A stretch of 64,000 nucleotides of DNA from the NCBI RefSeq assembly GCF_000735605.1, contig NZ_JPKG01000028.1:62001-126000 (forward strand), given 5' to 3'. Shown here in pieces: positions 34,560 through 42,776 of the stretch. How positions within the stretch are numbered: the first letter of the stretch is position 1; each line of letters begins with the position of its first letter. Below the pieces are notes generated by a model. It was not told the origin of the DNA. It saw only the letters and a list, made by a program, of their open reading frames with translations, and made no database searches. Source of the DNA: Allobosea sp. LC85 (GTDB lineage: Bacteria; Pseudomonadota; Alphaproteobacteria; Rhizobiales; Beijerinckiaceae). The translations under genes and the position numbers were made by a program.

Positions 34560-35735
34560 CTACTCGGCAAGCCGCGACAACACCTGATGGGCGGCCTTCA
34601 CCCGTGCATCGTTGGGGTAGTTCTTGTTCGCGAGCATGACGATCCCGATCTTCTTCGCCGGGACATAGGCGACATAGCCGCCAAAGCCGTTGGTCGAACC
34701 GGTCTTGTTGAGGATCACGTCGCTCCGCGGCGCCATCGGCGGCTCGATTGCAACCGCCGGGGTGCCGTTCATGATCATCTTGGCCGAGTTGCCGGCAACG
34801 ATCCTGTCCAGCTCGACCGGATAGGGATATTGCTCCCAGATCAGATCCTGGATGAGCTCGCCCGCGCGGAAGTACCCGGTATGGGTCGCACTTGCAGCGA
34901 CAGCGACCTTTCCCGGTACAGTGCCGATGCCCATGTTCACCTCCAGGAAGCGGATCATGTCGACCGCGTTGGATTTGATCCCGTAGGCTTCGGTCGCGAG
35001 CAGGCCCGGGGAGACCCGGGTCGGCTTGTCGTCCCGGCTGTATCCCCAGGCGTAGCTCTTCATCTCCGCCGCAGGGACAGTGATATAGGTTCGGCGTAGC
35101 CCGAGATCCGGGAACAATCGCCGCTCCATCAGCGTCTCGAAGCTTGCTCCCATGGCCTTCGCGGTGACCACGCCGAGAAGGCCAATACTTGGGTTGGCGT
35201 AATTGCGATATGTGCCGGGAGTGAACCGCGGCTTCCACGCGCGGTAGTAAGCCATGAGCTGCTTCTGATCCTTGACGTCATCGGGGACCTGAAGCGGAAA
35301 GCCGCCGGCCGTATGCGTGCCGAGATCCAGCAGTCGCACATCGTCCAGGGCACTGCCCCTCAACTCGGGCATGTGTTGGCTGACGCTGTCGCTCAGAGAC
35401 AGCTTGCCCTCGACCTCGGCATAGGTTGCAAGCGTCGCTGTAAAGGTCTTGCTGATCGACCCGAGCTCGAAGAGCGTGTCACGCGTGACGGAAACCCTGG
35501 GTTCCTTCGAGGCCAGGCCGTACTCGATGAAATAGCGCTTTCCGTCGATCGTCACGGCGACGGCCAGGCCGGGGATCCCGTGCTGCTCCATCACCGGCTT
35601 CACCGATTCGTCGACAGCCTGGCGCACCCGGGCATCCTGGTCGGGGCCTGCGCCGTGGGCGCTGGACAGGCTGCCCAGCGTGCCGGCGAGAACGCTGGCT
35701 GCCAGACCTGCATAGAGTCGTTTGGGCATGGGCAT
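34560..35735 (-). CDS. ampC: Class C beta-lactamase
   Basis: 391-aa periplasmic serine beta-lactamase with a signal peptide at residues 1-28 (ending SSAHG). All three active-site motifs are present: S93-I-S-K96, Y179-A-N181 and K344-T-G346. The length agrees with the AmpC family. The start follows AAGGAGAT. It is divergent from a LysR regulator with AmpR character, the classical inducible arrangement. It would hydrolyse penicillins and cephalosporins; spectrum cannot be read from sequence. Confidence 0.93.
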   Translation of the reverse strand: MPMPKRLYAGLAASVLAGTLGSLSSAHGAGPDQDARVRQAVDESVKPVMEQHGIPGLAVAVTIDGKRYFIEYGLASKEPRVSVTRDTLFELGSISKTFTATLATYAEVEGKLSLSDSVSQHMPELRGSALDDVRLLDLGTHTAGGFPLQVPDDVKDQKQLMAYYRAWKPRFTPGTYRNYANPSIGLLGVVTAKAMGASFETLMERRLFPDLGLRRTYITVPAAEMKSYAWGYSRDDKPTRVSPGLLATEAYGIKSNAVDMIRFLEVNMGIGTVPGKVAVAASATHTGYFRAGELIQDLIWEQYPYPVELDRIVAGNSAKMIMNGTPAVAIEPPMAPRSDVILNKTGSTNGFGGYVAYVPAKKIGIVMLANKNYPNDARVKAAHQVLSRLAE

Positions 35736-35831
35736 CTCCTTCCAGCTCGGAATGAGCGCCGTTTATGCCCCCTTCGAACTCCCTACAAACGATGATAAGT
35801 CGGATCAGCCATAAGATAAATTTGGGCATCG
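35736..35831. promoter_or_regulatory. ampC-ampR divergent promoter/operator region
   Basis: A 96-bp gap between divergent start codons, more AT-rich than its surroundings, with a weak dyad TGAT-N7-ATCA at 35793-35807. This is where an AmpR-type LysR protein would bind and respond to cell-wall muropeptides. The exact site is not certain. Confidence 0.5.
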
Positions 35832-36761
35832 ATGGTTCGACCTTTTCTGCCACTCAACGCGTTGCGGGCGTTCGAAGCGTCGGCCAGGCATCTCAGCTTC
35901 ACGCGCGCCGGAATCGAACTCGCCGTGACGCAAGCCGCCGTGAGCCAGCAGGTTCGATCTCTCGAGCAGAGGTTGGGCGTGCAGCTGTTCCGCAGGCTCC
36001 CGCGCGGCCTCAGGATCACCGCGGAAGGCGAAGCCCTCCTCCCTGTCGTGAGTGATGCCTTCGATCGCCTGGCCACGACGCTCGACAGGGTTGGGTCGGG
36101 CAAGGTCCGCGAGTTGCTCGTGGTGGGGGCGGTTGGCACCTTCGCGGTCGGCTGGCTGCTGCCCCGACTGGAGGACTTCAGGCGCGCTCACCCGTTCGTC
36201 GAACTGAGGCTCTCCACCAACAACAACCGCGTCGATCTGGCGGCGGAAGGATTGGATTTCTCCGTCCGCTTCGGCAATGGTGCCTGGCATGGACTCGATG
36301 CGACGGAGTTGTTTGAGGCGCCCCTGACGCCGCTCTGTACGCCCGAACTGGCCGCCGCACTCGACACGCCGCAGGATCTGGGCGCACTCACCCTGTTGCG
36401 CAGCTACCGCGTGGACGAGTGGAGCCGCTGGTTTGCTGCCACTGGCGCAGACGTGCCGCCCAACATTGCAGGTGCCATCGTATTCGACTCGTCGCTTGCG
36501 ATGATGGAGGCCGCCGAACAAGGGGTCGGAGTAGCCTTGGCCCCAGCCCTCATGTTCTCGCGCCAATTGCGCAACGGTTCGATCCGGAGACCGTTCCCGG
36601 CCTCGATTTCGCTCGGAAGCTATTGGCTGACCAAACTCAAATCGAGGAAGCCGACGGCTGCGATGCGAGCATTTTCTGACTGGATTGCGGCCCAGGATCC
36701 GGGCTCTCGGAACGAGCCGTTTGGCGATATGCGCCAGCAGCATTCGGCCCGCGGCGCGTGA
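35832..36761 (+). CDS. ampR: LysR-family regulator, AmpR-like
   Basis: 309-aa LysR protein. The N-terminal helix-turn-helix (LNALRAFEASARHLSFTRAG, then TQAAVSQQVRSLEQRLG) is of the GcvA/AmpR group. The effector domain runs from about residue 90, with FDSSLAMMEAAEQGVGVALAP near its end. Divergent position next to ampC supports control of beta-lactamase induction. GcvA-like regulators look similar, so the symbol depends mainly on context. Confidence 0.82.
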   Translation: MVRPFLPLNALRAFEASARHLSFTRAGIELAVTQAAVSQQVRSLEQRLGVQLFRRLPRGLRITAEGEALLPVVSDAFDRLATTLDRVGSGKVRELLVVGAVGTFAVGWLLPRLEDFRRAHPFVELRLSTNNNRVDLAAEGLDFSVRFGNGAWHGLDATELFEAPLTPLCTPELAAALDTPQDLGALTLLRSYRVDEWSRWFAATGADVPPNIAGAIVFDSSLAMMEAAEQGVGVALAPALMFSRQLRNGSIRRPFPASISLGSYWLTKLKSRKPTAAMRAFSDWIAAQDPGSRNEPFGDMRQQHSARGA

Positions 36762-36777
36762 GCCCAGTGAAGCAAGC

Positions 36778-36873
36778 GGCCGCTATGCCACGCTGTTTGC
36801 CGACTATGACGTCCGGCTCGATACCGACGCCACCCCTCATGCGTTCACCGCCGGGCTGCGCGCCACCTGGTAG
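36778..36873 (+). pseudogene. Autotransporter beta-barrel C-terminal remnant
   Basis: About 31 codons ending in a stop: GRYATLFADYDVRLD followed by HAFTAGLRATW. This is the final pair of beta-strands of an autotransporter barrel (AIDA type), including the terminal aromatic residue used as the outer-membrane insertion signal. No barrel or passenger sequence exists upstream, where the LysR gene ends, so it is a deletion scar. Confidence 0.6.
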
Positions 36874-36962
36874 CGAAGAGTGATTACGGCCGCTCGCGCG
36901 CTCGTGGGGCTTGCGGAATCCTGCTATCGCGATCCTCGGCTCAGAGCAGGGATTCTCAGGTG

Positions 36963-37943
36963 ATGCGGAACGGCACTCTCTCGATCGGGATCATTGGCGC
37001 AGGCATCATGGGCGAGCGGCTGCTGCGCGCCATTCTCGACCAGTCATCGGAACTGGTGAAGGTCAGCGGCATCTGGGATCCGGCCCCCTCGGCAATGGAG
37101 CGCATGGCCGCAACCTTCCCGCAGGTTCCGCGACTGGCCGATGCCGCTGCAATCGTCGCCGCCAGCGACTGCGTCTATATCGCCTCGCCGCCAGCCTCCC
37201 ATCTCGCGCACGCCCGCGCCGCTATCAGCGCGGGCAAGAGCGTCTTTTGCGAGAAACCGCTGGCGGTCGATGTCGCCGATGCACGCGCCTTTGTTGCGGA
37301 AGCCGGAGGCAGAGGCGCGGTCAATTTTCCCTTCGCTTCCTCGCTTGCCGTGGCGACACTGATGGACTGGGTCGCGCAGGGCGCGGTCGGCACAGTGTCC
37401 CGCGTCTCGATCGAAGTCGCCTTCGCGACCTGGCCGCGCCCCTGGCAGGCCGATGCCGCGGCCTGGCTCGACAGAACACAACAGGGCGGCTTCACCCGCG
37501 AGGTCGTGTCGCATTTCCTCTTCCTGAGCCGCAGGCTGGTCGGCCCCCTGCATGAGCTCACGGCAAGCGTTGCGTTCCCGGAGGCCGGCAAATCGGAGCG
37601 CAGGATCGAAGCCAAGCTGCTGGCTGGAGACATCCCCGTCGAGCTCAAGGGCAGTGTCGGTACCACTGGTAAGGACGACCACAATATCTGGCTGCTGGAA
37701 GGCGACAAGGGCGCGGTCCGGCTCTGTGACTGGTCGATCGCCGAACGCCGCCTGCCCGATGGCAGCTGGGAGCGCGCCGCCGACGCATTGTCGCAGGCCG
37801 ATGCACGCCCCGTCGCGCTCAGACGCCAGCTCGAAGGTGTTGTCCGCCTCACCCAGGGCGAGCCGCATCATCTCGCAACCCTGCCGGAAGCCTTGAACGT
37901 TCAGGAGATCGTCGAGGCCATTCTGACCAGCCAGCACCAGTAG
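36963..37943 (+). CDS. Gfo/Idh/MocA-family oxidoreductase
   Basis: 326-aa NAD(P)-dependent dehydrogenase. The Rossmann motif is IGIIGAGIMGERLL; the EKP motif is FCEKPLAVDVADARAF and the catalytic-domain entry is GGFTREVVSHFLFLS. It lacks the usual YxxR-type segment of glucose-fructose oxidoreductases, so the substrate is not assigned. The start is ATG at 36963 (GTG at 36960 is also possible). It stands alone and is followed by a GC hairpin at 37959-37977. Confidence 0.83.
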   Translation: MRNGTLSIGIIGAGIMGERLLRAILDQSSELVKVSGIWDPAPSAMERMAATFPQVPRLADAAAIVAASDCVYIASPPASHLAHARAAISAGKSVFCEKPLAVDVADARAFVAEAGGRGAVNFPFASSLAVATLMDWVAQGAVGTVSRVSIEVAFATWPRPWQADAAAWLDRTQQGGFTREVVSHFLFLSRRLVGPLHELTASVAFPEAGKSERRIEAKLLAGDIPVELKGSVGTTGKDDHNIWLLEGDKGAVRLCDWSIAERRLPDGSWERAADALSQADARPVALRRQLEGVVRLTQGEPHHLATLPEALNVQEIVEAILTSQHQ

Positions 37944-37958
37944 GAGTGGCGTTGCAGC

Positions 37959-37977
37959 AGCGGGGCGCCTCCCCGCT
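37959..37977 (+). terminator. GC-rich hairpin after Gfo/Idh gene
   Basis: AGCGGGG, five-base loop, CCCCGCT, 16 bp past the stop codon. No clear U-tract. Confidence 0.4.
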
Positions 37978-38063
37978 TCCCTCGCATTCTCATCACCAGC
38001 GCAAGGCTTCCGAAACCGTCCCCGCGCACACCGGCAGCGGTTGTAACGCAGGGCGGGCGGCCG

Positions 38064-38337
38064 ATGGACATGGTCGGGCGTCTGGGAGGTGAGGAGTTTG
38101 GCCTGATCTTCTATGGTGCCCGGCCGGATACCGCACGCCGCATGCTCGAAAATCTCGTCCGCGCGGTCTCCGGGCTCAGGATTCCGCACGACGCATCGGA
38201 CACGGCCACACCTGACAGTCAGCGTCGGCGCGGCCCTTTTCGACGGCCTGGAACCGCTGGAGCAGATCTACAGGCGCGCCGACGGGCAGCTCTACGAGAG
38301 CAAGGCCAAGGGCCGAAACCGGTTTACGCTTGGCTAG
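38064..38337 (+). pseudogene. Diguanylate cyclase GGDEF-domain C-terminal remnant, frameshifted
   Basis: Only the second half of a GGDEF domain is present. It starts at the signature (GRLGGEEFGLIF) and continues in one frame to about 38205, then in the +1 frame with LTVSVGAALFDG and YRRADGQLYESKAKGRNRF before a stop. A working gene needs about 60-80 further residues upstream, and none are found. Deletion plus frameshift marks it as decayed. Confidence 0.78.
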
Positions 38338-38419
38338 CGGCAGTAGAGGCGACGCGCTATGTTGGAACAGGCTCGGTTTGAACGCGCGGGACGCGCGGGC
38401 GACCCTGCGGAGGTTCGCC

Positions 38420-38719
38420 ATGATCAGCGCAGCCCTTCTCTCACTTTCCTTATCAACCGGTCTCTTCGTTCCCGTTGCCGATGGGCCGCCGCGCTTCGAT
38501 GTCGTCAACACGTGCCGCGACGTCGGCCGCTCCAGCATGGGAGTCGGGCGTACCCCCCAGGCCTGCCAGGACGATGAGAACCAGGCGCGCGCGACGTTGG
38601 AACAACGCTGGTCGGCTTATCCGTCGCCGAGCCGCCACACCTGCGTCGAGAGCGCACAACTCGGCGGCCCGCCCAGCTATGTCCAGGTTCTGACCTGCCT
38701 CGAGATGGCCCCGCGCTAG
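38420..38719 (+). CDS. Small exported protein, unknown
   Basis: 99 aa, with a signal peptide (MISAALLSLSLSTGLFVPVA). The mature part has four Cys (CRDVG, ACQDDENQAR, TCVES, TCLEM), suggesting two disulfides. The start at 38420 follows GCGGAGG. It resembles short conserved secreted proteins of Hyphomicrobiales; no function is known to me. Confidence 0.7.
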   Translation: MISAALLSLSLSTGLFVPVADGPPRFDVVNTCRDVGRSSMGVGRTPQACQDDENQARATLEQRWSAYPSPSRHTCVESAQLGGPPSYVQVLTCLEMAPR

Positions 38720-38799
38720 CTACGCAGACCTGATTATCCTGGATTGAGCATTGGCAAATAGCGCGCTAGGCTGCTCCCGCTCCGTCACGGGAGGCTGTC

Positions 38800-39315
38800 A
38801 TGAAGCCCGCATTCCTGACCGATGCCCAGATCGATGCCCGCGCTTTGAGTCACCGCCGCGAACTCGGCTTCCGCGACGAGCAAGGCATTGATTTCATGAT
38901 CCTGATGGCGCGGCTGAAGGCCCGCTATCCCAATTTTGCTTATGAACGCGTACCGGACGGCCAGCTCGCCGACGCCGAGGCGCAATGGGATTCCGAGACC
39001 AAACGCCTGCGGATTCCGGAATCCGTGTTCCTCGCGGCCCTGCGCGGCGAAGGCCGGTCGCTGATGACGATCGCCCACGAGGTCGGGCACGCCCTGCTCG
39101 GCCATGAAGGAATCTTGCATCGCGCTCCCTCCGGCTCACAGGCCGAGCGCCTCTCGGCCAAAGTCCGGGCGATGGAGTATCAGGCCCGGCGCTACGCCGC
39201 CGCCTTGTTGATTCCAAACATCGAGGCAATCCGCCATATGAGTGCAGGCGAGATGAGCGAGCATTTCGGAGTCAGCATGAGCGCCGCCATGCTGCGCAAG
39301 AGCGAGTTGAAGTAG
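38800..39315 (+). CDS. ImmA/IrrE-family metallo-endopeptidase
   Basis: 171-aa zinc protease with an HEVGH motif at residues 93-97 and the family fold around it (LMTIAHEVGHALLGHEG, then EYQARRYAAALLIP with the third ligand region). ImmA/IrrE proteins usually cleave a repressor and often sit beside an Xre-type gene, but no helix-turn-helix gene is adjacent here. The target is unknown. Confidence 0.85.
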   Translation: MKPAFLTDAQIDARALSHRRELGFRDEQGIDFMILMARLKARYPNFAYERVPDGQLADAEAQWDSETKRLRIPESVFLAALRGEGRSLMTIAHEVGHALLGHEGILHRAPSGSQAERLSAKVRAMEYQARRYAAALLIPNIEAIRHMSAGEMSEHFGVSMSAAMLRKSELK

Positions 39316-39383
39316 ACCCGCTTGCCCGGGCTTGTCCGACGGCCCAATCTTGCATCGAGCCGACTCGATTCAAGAGATAAGCC

Positions 39384-39659
39384 ATGCCGCACAAGACATT
39401 GATGATCATGGCATTCCTGACTTTGACAGGAATGCCTGCGCCGGCTCTCGCCCAGCAAACCTGCGATGAGCTGTGGTACGCCCGCAACGAGATCTACAAG
39501 GCGCAGGGCTATTGCTTCCGCACCCAGCGCGGCATTGCGGCCTTTGGCAATGCCGGGTGCCAACACGACAATGCCGAGGATCTGCCGCTGTCGAACACGC
39601 AGCGTCGCATGATCGCCGACATCCAGCGTGAAGAACGCGCGCGGCGCTGCCCGCGCTGA
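39384..39659 (+). CDS. YARHG-domain small exported protein
   Basis: 91 aa, with a signal peptide (residues 1-24, ending PALAQ) and a YARHG-type domain (CDELWYARNEIYKAQGYCF, then a third Cys in NAGC and a final Cys). The domain is found in many secreted bacterial proteins and may bind cell-wall or extracellular material; no activity is established. Confidence 0.8.
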   Translation: MPHKTLMIMAFLTLTGMPAPALAQQTCDELWYARNEIYKAQGYCFRTQRGIAAFGNAGCQHDNAEDLPLSNTQRRMIADIQREERARRCPR

Positions 39660-39775
39660 TTTGCCGGGACCGATAGCTGTGGAAGGCCGGCCCGTATCCG
39701 GCCATCGGCCAGTTTCAGTGTGTTAGAAGCGCCGGTCCGGGAACAGGGCGGCAGACGGAGCGGCAAGACCAGAGC

Positions 39776-41290
39776 ATGACGACGGGCATCGACATGGGCT
39801 TGACCCAGGGAGGACAACCCGCGCTGCTTGATCTCGCCGAATTGTTGGCGACGCGCCTGCTGGTCCAAGGCAATTCCGGCTCCGGAAAGTCGCATCTGCT
39901 GCGCCGGCTGCTGGAGCAGAGCGCACCACTGGTCCAGCAGGCCGTGATCGACCCGGAGGGCGATTTCGTCTCGCTGGCTGGCCAATTCGGTCATGTCGTG
40001 GTCGATGCCGCGTGCGGCGAGGCCGAGTTGCAGCGCATCGCCGTGCGCGTCCGCCAGCATCGCGTCTCGATCGTGCTCAATCTCGAAAATCTCGATGCCG
40101 ACGAGCAGCTGCGCGCGACGGCCGCTTTCCTCGGCGGGCTGTTCGATGTCGATCGCAGCATGTGGTTCCCGATACTGGTCGTCGTCGACGAAGCGCAACT
40201 CTTCGCCCCGGTGATGGCCGGCGAAGCGTCAGACGAGGCCCGTCGCCTTTCGCTCGGCGCCATGACCAATCTGATGTGCCGCGGCCGCAAACGCGGCCTC
40301 GCCGGGGTGATCGCGACGCAGCGCCTCGCCAAGCTTGCCAAGAACGTCGCGGCCGAGGCCTCGAACTTCCTGATGGGTCGTACCTTCCTCGATATCGACA
40401 TGCAGCGCGCCTCCGACCTGCTCGGCATGGACCGGCGCCAGGCCGAAATGTTCCGCGACCTCGAGCGTGGCCAGTTCGTCGCTTTGGGCCCCGCATTGTC
40501 GAAACGCCCCTTGCCGCTCAGGATCGGCGCCGTGTCCTCGGTCGATCGCGGCAGTGCGCCTGGCCTGATGCCCCTGCCCGAGCAGGCCCCGGAGGATGCG
40601 AGCAAGCTGATCTTCGAGGCAGGCGAGAACGAACCTCCAGTCACCTCCTGGGTCCCGCGTCCCACACCGCGACCGCGCCCGGCAGCGAATGAAGTGCTCC
40701 GCCAGATCGAGAGCTATCGCCCTGCGCCCATCGTCGAGCCGGAGTCCGAGATTCCGATGGAGCCGGAAGAGCGCGAGGCGATCATGACCGAGATCCTGCG
40801 CGACCTGATGGAGGATCCGGAAACGCGAACCCGCCAGGTTGCCGTGGTCTATCAGGACTTTACGGTACGCTGCCGCATGCGCCGCGTCGGTCAATCATCG
40901 CTCAGTCTCGACGACTTCCGCCGACGGCTCGCCGTAGCGCGCGCAGGGGCGAGCGAGGACATCACGGCATCCCATGCCTGGCAGGTCTCGCTCGACGCCG
41001 CAGCCACCCTGCCGGACGACCTCCAGAGCCTGTTTCTCTACATTGCCCGCACCGCAATCGAGGGCGCACCCGCCCCGACAGATGCCGAGCTCGCCGAGGT
41101 CTATGGCAGCCATTCGCCGGGCCGTGCCCGCCGTGTTTTGGGTTATATCGAGGAGCGCGGGCTCCTCGTCTGCCATGTCGATTTTCGCGGCCAGCGCACG
41201 CTGGCATTGCCGACGATCGGCATCGAGACTGCGCCGGGCATGGCGCAGCCGCGCAGCACCAAGGGGATGCCGCGCGGTCTCAGGGCCTGA
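39776..41290 (+). CDS. HerA-like/DUF87 ATPase
   Basis: 504-aa P-loop ATPase of the HerA-FtsK superfamily. Walker A is GNSGSGKSH at residues 32-40, Walker B is LVVVDEAQLFAP, and ATQRLAKLAKNVAAEASNF has the sensor/arginine region. A linker with many Pro/Glu follows (about residues 290-330), then a helical/winged C-terminal part. HerA usually pairs with the NurA nuclease in archaea, and bacterial forms often serve in defence or DNA handling; no nuclease gene is adjacent. Role unknown. Confidence 0.82.
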   Translation: MTTGIDMGLTQGGQPALLDLAELLATRLLVQGNSGSGKSHLLRRLLEQSAPLVQQAVIDPEGDFVSLAGQFGHVVVDAACGEAELQRIAVRVRQHRVSIVLNLENLDADEQLRATAAFLGGLFDVDRSMWFPILVVVDEAQLFAPVMAGEASDEARRLSLGAMTNLMCRGRKRGLAGVIATQRLAKLAKNVAAEASNFLMGRTFLDIDMQRASDLLGMDRRQAEMFRDLERGQFVALGPALSKRPLPLRIGAVSSVDRGSAPGLMPLPEQAPEDASKLIFEAGENEPPVTSWVPRPTPRPRPAANEVLRQIESYRPAPIVEPESEIPMEPEEREAIMTEILRDLMEDPETRTRQVAVVYQDFTVRCRMRRVGQSSLSLDDFRRRLAVARAGASEDITASHAWQVSLDAAATLPDDLQSLFLYIARTAIEGAPAPTDAELAEVYGSHSPGRARRVLGYIEERGLLVCHVDFRGQRTLALPTIGIETAPGMAQPRSTKGMPRGLRA

Positions 41291-41298
41291 CCGGTGGC

Positions 41299-41865
41299 TC
41301 AGTGCCCCTTGCCGGCTGGCAGCGTGATCTTGTCGACCCAGGCGATGCCCATGGCCGAGAAGATGAAGACGACGTGGATCACCGTCTGCAGGATGACCCC
41401 GGTCTCGGTGTAGTTCGTCACCCGCCCCGTATTGCCGATGTTCCCGGCCTCGATGAAGGTCCTGAGCAGGTGGATCGACGAGATCCCGATGATCGCCATC
41501 GCAAGCTTGATCTTCAGGACGCTCGCATTGACATGGCTCAGCCATTCCGGCTGATCGGGGTGACCATGGAGCTTCAGGCGCGAAACGAATGTCTCGTAGC
41601 CGCCGACAATGACCATGATCAGCAGGTTGGAGATCATCACTACGTCGATCAGCCCGAGCACGACCAGCATGATCTGCTGCTCGCCGAACTCCGTCGCGTG
41701 TGTGACGAGGTGGACCAGTTCCTTCAGGAACAGGAAGACGTAGACGCATTGGGCGACGATAAGGCCGAGATAGAGCGGTACCTGCAGCCAGCGCGAACCG
41801 AAAATGATCCTCGGCAAGAGCTTCATTGTCTCGGCAGGAGGCAGCGTCGAATTCTGATGCGGCAT
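41299..41865 (-). CDS. UPF0114/YqhA-family membrane protein
   Basis: 188-aa inner-membrane protein with four hydrophobic spans (VPLYLGLIVAQCVYVFLFL, IMLVVLGLIDVVMISNLLIM, LAMAIIGISSIHLL, TVIHVVFIFSAMGIAWVD) and the family's SSIHLL signature. Its function is not known. The start at 41865 is preferred to 41913 because the extra residues are not hydrophobic or conserved. It converges with the HerA-like gene, leaving 8 bp. Confidence 0.85.
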   Translation of the reverse strand: MPHQNSTLPPAETMKLLPRIIFGSRWLQVPLYLGLIVAQCVYVFLFLKELVHLVTHATEFGEQQIMLVVLGLIDVVMISNLLIMVIVGGYETFVSRLKLHGHPDQPEWLSHVNASVLKIKLAMAIIGISSIHLLRTFIEAGNIGNTGRVTNYTETGVILQTVIHVVFIFSAMGIAWVDKITLPAGKGH

Positions 41866-42085
41866 GGAGTGGTTCCGGATGCGGGAAGGGATCGTGTTGC
41901 GAAGCAACATCACGCCGTCGCTAGATGGTGCGGGAGCGCCTGCGAGACAAGCGCTAATCCTGAGCGGAGCTTTGCATCGAAATGCTGAAATGCGGTGACG
42001 AAGCGCCGTAAGGATGAAATTTCGCGGATCTTGGCGGCCGCGGCTTTCATGCCGTCGCCTTGCACTATAAAATTGCCACGGATTG

Positions 42086-42121
42086 GAGGAACACTCGCGT
42101 TCCTCTCACATTCGAGAGGAA
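42086..42121 (+). promoter_or_regulatory. Two mutually exclusive hairpins in the 5' leader
   Basis: Stem 1 pairs GAGGAAC (42086-42092) with GTTCCTC (42099-42105). Stem 2 pairs TTCCTCTC (42100-42107) with GAGAGGAA (42114-42121). They share 42100-42105, so only one can form. Stem 2 abuts the ribosome-binding site AAGGAG (42121-42126) of the gene at 42138. The layout suits a small translational switch such as an RNA thermometer (inference). Confidence 0.45.
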
Positions 42122-42137
42122 AGGAGAAAGTTTCGTC

Positions 42138-42587
42138 ATGATCAAGACCCTCGCCATCGCCACAGCGCTGCTAGGAGGCGCCGTTCTCGCCGCCCCCGCG
42201 AGTGCCGCGCCGCTGAGCGCGACGACTGGCTCAGCCGCGGCTGTCGCCGAATCCGGCAAGGATCTGGTTCAGAGCGTGCAGTATCGGAGATATTACGGCC
42301 CAGGCTACGGCTACCGTGGCGGCTATTATCGCGGCGGACGCGGTGCGGCTGTCGGTGCCGGGATTGCGGCGGGCGCCCTCGGCGCATTGGCAGCTGGCGC
42401 GCTGCTCGCGCCTGGCCCGGTCTATGCTGCCCCGGCCCCGGTCTACGGTGGACCCGTCTATGGTGGGCCGGTCTACGCCTCTCCGGATGCCGATGCGGTG
42501 GCCTATTGCGCGCGCCGGTTCCGCAGCTACGACCCCGAGACCGGTACCTATATCGGCGCGGGCGGCGTGGTTCGCGCCTGCCCCTGA
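42138..42587 (+). CDS. BA14K-like small exported protein
   Basis: 149 aa, with a signal peptide (residues 1-23, ending APASA), a Tyr/Gly-rich region, a hydrophobic Ala/Gly span and a BA14K-type end (YCARRFRSYDPETGTYIGA then a final Cys). Such proteins are envelope proteins of Brucella and rhizobia with reported lectin-like or immunoreactive properties. The start at 42138 follows AAAGGAGAAAG. A rho-independent terminator follows. Confidence 0.8.
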   Translation: MIKTLAIATALLGGAVLAAPASAAPLSATTGSAAAVAESGKDLVQSVQYRRYYGPGYGYRGGYYRGGRGAAVGAGIAAGALGALAAGALLAPGPVYAAPAPVYGGPVYGGPVYASPDADAVAYCARRFRSYDPETGTYIGAGGVVRACP

Positions 42588-42617
42588 GCGCTGACGCGAA
42601 TTCAGCGGCACGATATC

Positions 42618-42650
42618 AAGCCTCTCCGTGGTGACATGGGGAGGCTTTTT
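42618..42650 (+). terminator. Rho-independent terminator
   Basis: AAGCCTCTCC pairs with GGGGAGGCTT (one G-U) around a 10-base loop and ends in a T-run (42646-42650), 31 bp after the BA14K-like stop. Confidence 0.85.
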
Positions 42651-42776
42651 GATGGGGAGATGTGCCGCTCGGGCATTCATGCTGACGTCGTTTGACATGA
42701 CCAGCCCCACAGCAGGGTTGTCAGCGGGCGATCTCTGACGCTTATTCTCCGCTCGACCTGACTCGGAGCCAGCCCG

